Shown: piece by piece, positions 57,338 through 64,000 of the stretch
How the letters are laid out: each line of letters starts with the position of its first letter
How positions within the stretch are numbered: the first letter of the stretch is position 1
Source: Ipomoea triloba
Taxonomy: Eukaryota; Streptophyta; Magnoliopsida; Solanales; Convolvulaceae
NCBI RefSeq assembly: GCF_003576645.1
Contig: NC_044923.1
Span: forward strand, 8,989,491-9,053,490
Reading direction: 5' to 3'
Length of the DNA stretch: 64,000 nucleotides
Notes under the pieces: generated by a model
Told to the model about the DNA's origin: nothing
The model's input: the letters and a program-made list of their open reading frames with translations, nothing else
Database searches by the model: none
Made by a program: the position numbers and the translations under genes

Positions 57338-58718
57338 TCTCGAAAATACAAGGAAATAATGGAAATACAAACAGAAAATTATCCACGAAGGATAATAGTA
57401 TAGGAAATATTACAACCTACAAAAGGTTGAAAACCTGAACTACGGTTGAGGATGAAATCCGGACGAACTCGGGTGGTTGGAAGCACGAGTCGTGTTGCCA
57501 CTCTCCTTAAAACCTTATTTACCGCCTCCCGGGGTGCTGGAGCGTTGCGGTCTAGGTTTCCCAGGATAAAACGTACTACGATCCAATCGTTCGAGCACAT
57601 GAACTTGGATCCGGCGAACTAGGAACGTGGGTTCAATGCAGGTGGCTAGAAGGAAATGTGAGCAGAGTTTTGAGGAGAAAGCAGTGTATTGCAGTGTGTT
57701 CTTGGTGTGTTCCAAACCTGCTGCTCACAACGAATATATAGTGGAGGAAATGGATCATAGCATTAATTATGGCATTGATCATCCATTTGTAACCTCCTCC
57801 CAGTAGCAGAAATTTAATTCTGCCATTAACCAACACTTACACCCACTACCAAGTCCCATTATTCACGAAATAACTCTGAAAAATAATGATTGGAATTAAT
57901 CAAATTAATTCCGTAATGCCAAGAGTCATTTCTGAACGGACACAGTAGGTGAAACGTCGCGTTCGAGAGGTTACTGGAGTCGCAGTGCGAGACATGGTCC
58001 AAACTGTGAACCATCGAGACATCGCTGTGCCGCGAGACGTCGAGAAGTGCATGCTTCGAGACATCATGCCGGCAGCGAGACATCGGACGCGCGCGCCAGT
58101 CCGGGACGCGCGACATCGCACTCGCACGCAAACGACCTTCGAGAGATCGACTCCGCTGAGCTTCGAGACATTGAACTACCTCTCGAGATCAGCTCATTTG
58201 ATGTCTCGAACGAGAGATCAGTTCGATCTCATGTGGTCTGAGATGGAAAACTCGTTCGGAATTTTGGCATAACTTAGCCCGCAAGGCTAGCCACTTTTCC
58301 GGACGACATACGTGCCCGCAGGTGCCGGCGCACACAAGTTCAAGCCTTTTCGAACTCATTTTGGGATTTGATTTGCACCCCCCCTGCGCGCGAGAGAGAG
58401 CCTCTATGCCATACAAGTCAATTAGCCTTAAAAAGGCTCTTGTATTTATAGTGGGGCAAATCTTCATTCCCAACCAATGTGGGACAAAGCTACATAAGCT
58501 TTTCCTCACTTAAAATTCCATCTCCAATGGGTCTACTTTGAGAACCAATTTCTCATTCACCCATTATCCATTTTGAGCGTATAATATATCGATCTCTTCG
58601 TCTCACTACGAAGAATCCGAATCCACTTTGACCCGACCCAAATCGGATGTGGACCCTACATATATTTATACCACAAAATAGCCACTTAAAATGCCATTTT
58701 AGTGCTATTTTTCCAACA
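57338..58718 (-). mobile_element. 3' LTR of the minus-strand Ty1/copia element
   Basis: On the minus strand it starts TGTTGGAAAAATAGCAC directly after the polypurine tract GTGGGGGAT. Contains TCCCACATTGG (58484-58474) and TATAAATA (58450-58443) as promoter. Nearly identical to 62470-63668 except for about 150 extra bases (about 58080-58230) rich in CGAGAGATCGA words. Its far end is at or near the foldback element, so the true LTR terminus is uncertain. Confidence 0.85.
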
Positions 58719-59284
58719 ATCCCCCACATGAATGAAAAATTGATTTTCAAGGGAATTTTGAAATCGGAAACAACTGCGTTCAACGGTTGATTCCTGCATA
58801 GCAAAGGCCTTGCCTCGTGAGATCTATATACTCTACTGGCTGTACAGTAGAACGCGATGTCTTTGAACCGACTGCCGTTTGTGTAGACATTGACAAATCT
58901 CACACAGGAACCATCCAACCACGTCCTGTTCTCATGACTGTGCCCATTTTGGTCGTGGGACACCTGCCTGGTTCTGCAAGAGTTTCTAAAGAATTAAGCC
59001 CAGTTCAATTCTCCTTTGAAGCGACCCACACTTCTCTCTCGCATAGGTGATTCTTTCTCGAGTTTCCCGCAACTCAACCCATGTTAATTGACTTTGCGCA
59101 CATAGCACATATCAATTCAACAATCGAATCATTAAAGCACTAATGTGCTAGCCTCTATCGGGACTCACTGTTTTAACGAGGAGTGGTAGGGAGTCCGAGA
59201 CCCCCACAGTGACATGCTATTCCATAATTTAGTTGTCCCATTGAACCTAGGTGCCAGCTAGGTTGGGTATCCACTATGGAAGTT

Positions 59285-62164
59285 TTAGCTCAAGGGCTTT
59301 AGACCCATTCCTCGTGCCAACCTCTCGACAACTTCTTTGCTTAACCCTTTGGTTAGCGGATCCGCTACATTGTCTATTGACCTCACGAAGTCAAGCGAGA
59401 CAACACCAGTTGTGAGAAGTTGTTTAATGGTGTTATGTCTACGACGCATATGTCTAGACTTACCATTATACATATGACTCTTTACTCTCCCAATTGTTGC
59501 TTGACTATCACAATGCACACAAATTGGAGGTACATGTCTTTCCCAACTAGGAATGTCTTCCAAAAAATGGCGTAGCCATTCAGCCTCTTCACAGCATTTG
59601 TCCAAGGCAATCATTTCAGATTCCATTGTGGATCTAGCTATTACTGTTTGCTTGGAAGATTTCCACGCAACGGCTGCACCGGCTAGTGTAAACACATAAC
59701 CACTCGTGGATTTAGAATCCTTAATGTCAGATATCCAACTTGCGTCGCTATACCCTTCGAGTACAGCAGGATATCTTACATAGTGCAGTCCAAAATCACG
59801 AGTATACCTCAAGTATCTCATGACTCTCACTATTGCCTTCCAGTGCATTTCACCGAGATTGCTAGTATACCTACTAAGTTTACTAACCGCAAAGGCAATA
59901 TCCGGCCTTGTACAACTCATAAGATACATCAAACTACCAATAACCCGAGCATATTCTACTTGAGAGATACACTGTCCGTAGTTTTTGGTCAGTTGAAAGT
60001 TTGTATCAAATGGTGTTTTAGCCGATTGATTATCATCCTTGTTAAACTTTTCAAGGATTTTATCAACATAATGAGATTGGCTCAACACAAGACCGTCAGG
60101 TCTTTTAATGATCTTAATCCCGAGGATTAAATCAGCCAAACCCATATCTTTCATGTCAAATCTTGCATTTAACATGTTTTTGGTAGACTTGATCATTCGA
60201 TCATTACTACCAACGATGAGTATATCATCCACATATAAACAAAGAATGACATAGCCATCTACCGTTTCCTTAACGTAGATACATTTGTCACTTTCGTTTA
60301 TTTTAAACCCATTAGTTAACATCGAGTGGTCAAACTTCTCGTGCCATTGCTTAGGCGCTTGTTGTAAACCATAGAGCGATTTAACTAATTTACATACTTT
60401 CTTTTCTTGGCCTGGAACCACAAACCCTTCGGGTTGGTCCATGTAGATTTCCTCATCTAACTCACCATTTAAGAAAGCTGTTTTTACATCCATTTGATGA
60501 ACTTCCAAATTCCGCAATGCGGCTATGGCAAGGATCATCCTAATGGAATTTATTCTCGTCACAGGAGAATACGTATCGAAGTAATCGAGGCCTTCTCGTT
60601 GCCTGTAACCCTTGATTACAAGTCTAGCCTTATACTTCTCGATGGAACCATCTGGTTTCATTTTCCTTTTAAAGACCCACTTGGATCCTAAAGGTTTACA
60701 ACCCGGAGGAAGATTAACAAGTTCCCAAGTGTGATTCTGTAGGATAGAGTCCACTTCACTTTTGATAGCTTCCTTCCACATAGGACCTTCCGTAGAAGTC
60801 ACAGCTTCTCGATAAGTCCTAGGTACGTTTTCTATCAAACAAGATAGAAAATCCGGTTCGTTTTCTATCAACCAAGTTAGAGTATTCGAATCATACTCTA
60901 GCAAGTAAGTTAGAAAATCAGGACCAAATGATTTTTCAACTCTCGCCCGTTTACTGCGTCTCGGCTCGAGCTCGGGTATTTCCTCAGAATGCCCGCCATC
61001 ATTGTCCATCGTAACATCCACCTCTCGAAGTGATGTACATGGTTTGTCAACCTCTCGAAGTGTGTCGATCTCTCGAAGAGTATCGATCTCTCGAAATGTA
61101 TCGATCTCTCGAAGTGACGCACTAGGTCTCTCACTAGACCTACAAGGAAATACATTTTCAAAGAAACATGCATTCCTTGATTCAATTATAGTGTTCTTAT
61201 GCACGTCCGGATTTTGGGACTCATGTACTAAGAACCGATAAGCACTACTATTGTGTGCATATCCAATAAAGATACAGTCCACCGTCTTTGGACCTATCTT
61301 TATTTTCTTTGGTGTTGGAACCAAAACTTTGGCAAGACACCCCCACACTTTGAAGTATTGGTAGGAAGGTTTCCTACCTTTCCACAGCTCATAAGGAGTC
61401 TTATCGAGCTTCTTGTGAGGTACCTTATTCAAAAGGTAATTACTTGTCAAAATCGCCTCACCCCACATGCTTTGAGGTAGGCCTGAACTTATAAGCATCG
61501 CATTCATCATCTCTTTCAATGTACGATTCTTACGTTCGGCAACACCATTCGATTGAGGTGCATAAGGTGCAGTACGCTCGTGTACTATTTCAACACTCAC
61601 ACAGAAGTCACCGATAGGTACTTTGTACTCACCACTTCTATCGCTTCTAACTTTTTTAATCTTTCGATTAAGTTGGTTTTCCACTTCATTCTTATAAAGA
61701 ACGAATTTTTCCTTGGCGTCGTCTTTGCTCTTTAGCAAATACACATAGCAAAATCGTGTGCAATCGTCGATAAACGTGATAAAATACTTATTACCACCTC
61801 TCGATTGAATCGATCTAAAATCGCACAAATCGCTATGTACCAATTCTAGTGGCTCAGTCTCTCTTTCAACCGATTTGAAGGGAGCTTTAGTTAGTTTTGC
61901 CTCAACACAAATTTCGCACTTATTTGTATTAACTTGAAAATTAGGGATATGGTTCATGCTAATTAATCTACGCATAGAATTAAAATTAACATGACCTAGT
62001 CTACCATGCCACAAATTGGAAGACTCACGCAAGTAAACGGAATTAACTTTGCTTTTATTGATAATCGGCATTACACTGAGCTTAAAAAGCCCGTCAGTTA
62101 CATAACCCTTACCAACAAACATCCCTAACTTTGACAAAACTACTTTGTCAGATTCGAAGACCAT
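59285..62164 (-). CDS. Copia pol remnant: integrase, reverse transcriptase, RNase H (959 codons)
   Basis: One uninterrupted frame. GAG-pre-integrase zinc finger H53/H58/C83/C86 ([14 protein letters not shown]). Integrase D112, D175, E210 (D,D35E spacing). Reverse transcriptase from about residue 475 ([20 protein letters not shown]) with YVDD at 644-647. RNase H towards the C-terminus ([22 protein letters not shown]). Between integrase and RT (350-380) is a hexapeptide array LREIDT x 3-4. It lacks the protease DSGA-type site and the zinc knuckle, because the frame begins at the pre-integrase region. The natural start is unknown; the first Met is used only for convenience. The ends are otherwise normal for the family. 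Confidence 0.9.
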   Translation of the reverse strand: MVFESDKVVLSKLGMFVGKGYVTDGLFKLSVMPIINKSKVNSVYLRESSNLWHGRLGHVNFNSMRRLISMNHIPNFQVNTNKCEICVEAKLTKAPFKSVERETEPLELVHSDLCDFRSIQSRGGNKYFITFIDDCTRFCYVYLLKSKDDAKEKFVLYKNEVENQLNRKIKKVRSDRSGEYKVPIGDFCVSVEIVHERTAPYAPQSNGVAERKNRTLKEMMNAMLISSGLPQSMWGEAILTSNYLLNKVPHKKLDKTPYELWKGRKPSYQYFKVWGCLAKVLVPTPKKIKIGPKTVDCIFIGYAHNSSAYRFLVHESQNPDVHKNTIIESRNACFFENVFPCRSSERPSASLREIDTFREIDTLREIDTLREVDKPCTSLREVDVTMDNDGGHSEEIPELEPRRSKRARVEKSFGPDFLTYLLEYDSNTLTWLIENEPDFLSCLIENVPRTYREAVTSTEGPMWKEAIKSEVDSILQNHTWELVNLPPGCKPLGSKWVFKRKMKPDGSIEKYKARLVIKGYRQREGLDYFDTYSPVTRINSIRMILAIAALRNLEVHQMDVKTAFLNGELDEEIYMDQPEGFVVPGQEKKVCKLVKSLYGLQQAPKQWHEKFDHSMLTNGFKINESDKCIYVKETVDGYVILCLYVDDILIVGSNDRMIKSTKNMLNARFDMKDMGLADLILGIKIIKRPDGLVLSQSHYVDKILEKFNKDDNQSAKTPFDTNFQLTKNYGQCISQVEYARVIGSLMYLMSCTRPDIAFAVSKLSRYTSNLGEMHWKAIVRVMRYLRYTRDFGLHYVRYPAVLEGYSDASWISDIKDSKSTSGYVFTLAGAAVAWKSSKQTVIARSTMESEMIALDKCCEEAEWLRHFLEDIPSWERHVPPICVHCDSQATIGRVKSHMYNGKSRHMRRRHNTIKQLLTTGVVSLDFVRSIDNVADPLTKGLSKEVVERLARGMGLKPLS

Positions 62165-62398
62165 CTTGAATCCATTACCATGCCCTCGTCACGGATCTCG
62201 TCGAAGAGCAACTGCAAGTCTTCGGCCTGACTGAGCACAGTCTTTGAATCCACCATTTTAAAGTCGAGGAACCGGCCAACCACAAATTTCTTTTGCCCGG
62301 CATCTTCACTTTGGTACTTGTGGGGATATACCCCTCAGAGCTGACACCCCCTTGTTGTCACCAACAACATTCGGATTAACACCCTTAGTGTTTTCCAT
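62165..62398 (-). pseudogene. gag remnant of the copia element
   Basis: On the minus strand from ATG at 62398: MENTKGVNPN..., stop after PQVPK. In another frame: KFVVGRFLDFKMVDSKTVLS then [19 protein letters not shown], the mid-gag motif of plant copia elements. The sequence then jumps directly into the pre-integrase frame, which shows a large internal deletion. Confidence 0.8.
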
Positions 62399-62469
62399 TT
62401 CTTTCCAGAAATTCGAGAATCAGAAAGGGGAAGAAGCAGATAAGGTTTTAAGATTCTTACAAGGTTGAT

Positions 62470-63668
62470 CTCGAAAATACAAGAAAATAATGGAAATACA
62501 AAAAGAAAATTATCCACGAAGGATAATATTACAGGAAATATTACAACCTACAAAAGGTTGAAAACCTGAACTACGGTTGAGGATGAAATCCGGACGAACT
62601 CGGGTGGTTGGAAGCACGAGTCGTGTTGCCACTCTCCTTAAAACCTTATTTACCGCCTCCCGGGGTGCTGGAGCGTTGCGGTCTAGGTTTCCCAGGATAA
62701 AACGTACTACGATCCAATCGTTCGAGCACACGAACTTGGATCCGGCGAACTAGGAACGCGGGTTCAACGCAGGTGGCTAGAAGGAAATGTGAGCAGAGTT
62801 TTGAGGAGAAAGCAGTGTATTGCAGTGTGTTCTTGGTGTGTTCCAAACCTGCTGCTCACAACGAATATATAGTGGAGGAAATGGATCATAGCATTAATTA
62901 TGGCATTGATTATCCATTTGTAAACTCCTCCCAGTAGCAGAAATTTAATTCTGCCATTAACCAACACTTACACCCACTACCAAGTCCCATTATTCACGAA
63001 ATAACTCTGAAAAATAATGATTGGAATTAATCAAATTAATTCCGTAATGCCAAGAGTCATTTCTGAACGGACACAGTAGGTGAAACGTCGCGTTCGAGAG
63101 GTTACTGGAGTCGCAGTGCGAGACATGGTCCAAACTGTGAACCATCGAGACATCGCCGTGCCGCGAGACGTCGAGAAGTGCATGCTTCGAGACATCATGC
63201 CGGCAGCGAGACGTTCGAGCGCTGAGCTTCGTGGTCTGAGATGGAAAACTTAGCCCGCAAGGCCAGCCACTTTTCCGGACGACATTCGTGCCCGCAGGTG
63301 CCGGCGCACACAAGTTCAAGCCTTTTCGAACTCATTTTGGGATTTGATTTGCACCCCCCCTGAGCGCGAGAGAGAGCCTCTATGCCATACAAGTCAATTA
63401 GCCTTGAAAAGGCTCTTGTATTTATAGTGGGGCAAATCTTCATTCCCAACCAATGTGAGACAAAGCTACATAAGCTTTTCCTCACTTAAAATTCCATCTC
63501 CAATGGGTCTACTTTGAGAACCAATTTTTCATTCACCCATTATCCATTTTGAGCGTATAATATATCGATCTCTTCGTCTCACTACGAAGAATCCGGATGT
63601 GGACCCTACATATATTTATACCACAAAATGGTCACTTAAAATGCCATTTTAGTGCTATTTTCCCAACA
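62470..63668 (-). mobile_element. 5' LTR of the minus-strand Ty1/copia element
   Basis: Starts TGTTGGGAAAATAGCAC on the minus strand. Compared with the 3' LTR it lacks about 150 bases (near 63210) and a short piece near 63594. Its USE-like box reads TCTCACATTGG, one change from the 3' LTR. The shared region ends at TATTTTCGAGA. Confidence 0.85.
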
Positions 63669-64000
63669 CTTTCATCTGTGGAATCCTTTCAGCATCAGCA
63701 AGAGATTCTTGAAGGTTAGCATTTCTTCACAAAATCATGTTCATCTTATTCTGAATCTTTTTCATTTCTTCATGGCATTATATTCCCAGTGAAAGTTTCA
63801 TTCTTTTTAGATTCTTTACATGGTAAACTAATAACCCATCCAGAATTGAAGGTCCATTAGTACCACCCCGCCCCCTGCAATTCCATTTCAGTTGATACAG
63901 ATTTCTGGGTGCGGTGGCTTGGCGCGGCGGCGACGATGGTGATAGCTTGGCATGGCAGTGGCGAGTTCGCTTCTCCCTCCCCGGCGAGCTGCTCGCCTTC
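63669..64000. other. Exon-like fragment and GC-rich flank
   Basis: Directly next to the 5' LTR: an open stretch LSSVESFQHQQEILE with a donor-like GAAG|GTTAGC at about 63714. From 63900 the sequence is GC-rich (GGCGCGGCGGCGACGATGG) to the window edge. The gene is not recognised. The element may have inserted into or beside an exon. Confidence 0.3.

Larger units (their letters stand above)
57338..63668 (-). mobile_element. Ty1/copia retrotransposon, internally deleted, minus strand
   Basis: Order on the minus strand: 5' LTR (63668-62470), gag remnant, pol (62164-59285), about 550 bases of trailing sequence, polypurine tract, 3' LTR. The long near-identical LTRs indicate a recent insertion. Most of gag and the protease are gone, so mobility would depend on a helper. 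No tRNA primer-binding site was found after the 5' LTR, and target duplications could not be confirmed. Confidence 0.88.

Noticed and set aside
57379..58509. LTR frames (for example minus-strand 73-136 codons) duplicated in both LTRs
   Set aside because: LTR sequence with promoter elements and no known protein; identical frames in both LTRs follow from LTR identity.
59783..61735. Plus-strand frames opposite the copia pol
   Set aside because: Shadows of the minus-strand pol frame.
1..64000. CRISPR arrays, prokaryotic operons, rRNA genes or intact tRNA genes
   Set aside because: The sequence is a plant nuclear scaffold. Repeats lack the unique-spacer pattern, and the tRNA-like boxes seen belong to SINEs or a primer-binding site.

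Overview
The window is AT-rich nuclear DNA of a flowering plant, almost certainly a eudicot. The evidence is GT-AG introns, a wall-associated-kinase (WAK)-like gene, an alcohol dehydrogenase of the plant CAD/MDR family, Ty1/copia, Helitron, CACTA, PIF/Harbinger-like and Stowaway transposons, and tRNA-derived SINEs. An asterid is my guess and is not proven. The sequence is a scaffold with one 614-N gap (20817-21430) and single Ns at 12772, 14386, 14494 and 55804.

Layout. 1-5.6 kb holds a three-exon WAK-like receptor kinase with an intact kinase exon but frameshifts in its extracellular exon. 5.3-7.7 kb (kinase tail, 3' minisatellite, CACTA element, LTR scrap) is repeated at 17.2-19.5 kb. Between the copies, 9.2-15.2 kb is a strand-asymmetric A/C-rich repeat domain. 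It contains an exact 1,613-bp duplication bounded by single Ns, probably an assembly error. At 15.5 kb a GC-rich island carries a minus-strand promoter-like signal with the TATA box in a hairpin loop. 20.5 kb has an RNase H-like fragment beside the gap, and 23.3-26.4 kb a decayed copia element.

26.8-37.0 kb (minus strand) is the only apparently intact host gene: a six-exon, 355-codon CAD/mannitol-dehydrogenase-like reductase. Two of its catalytic zinc ligands are replaced (His to Tyr, Cys to Gly), while the structural zinc cysteines and the nucleotide fold are kept. Its 5.6-kb last intron hosts a 4.4-kb Helitron, and a related Helitron (37.2-41.6 kb) lies just upstream of its promoter.

41.7-52.7 kb is a transposon graveyard. 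It holds a truncated copia, a PIF-like element carrying a ribosomal protein L13 fragment, two Stowaway MITEs (one nested in a MITE that itself sits in an LTR-element primer-binding site), a Tourist-like MITE, and a family of elements with near-perfect palindromic ends and minisatellite interiors. 52.7-55.7 kb begins with a CACTA-type end and carries, in one orientation, fragments of an amino-acid permease (BAT1-like), an SH3P-type protein and clathrin heavy chain, which looks like a multi-gene capture. 55.8-57.3 kb is a long-arm foldback element. 57.3-63.7 kb is a young minus-strand Ty1/copia element with a 959-codon pol remnant but most of gag and the protease missing. The last 330 bp hold one exon-like stretch and GC-rich sequence.

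No operon-like cooperation exists here. The biology of interest is the zinc-less reductase, its remodelling by transposons, and gene-fragment capture.
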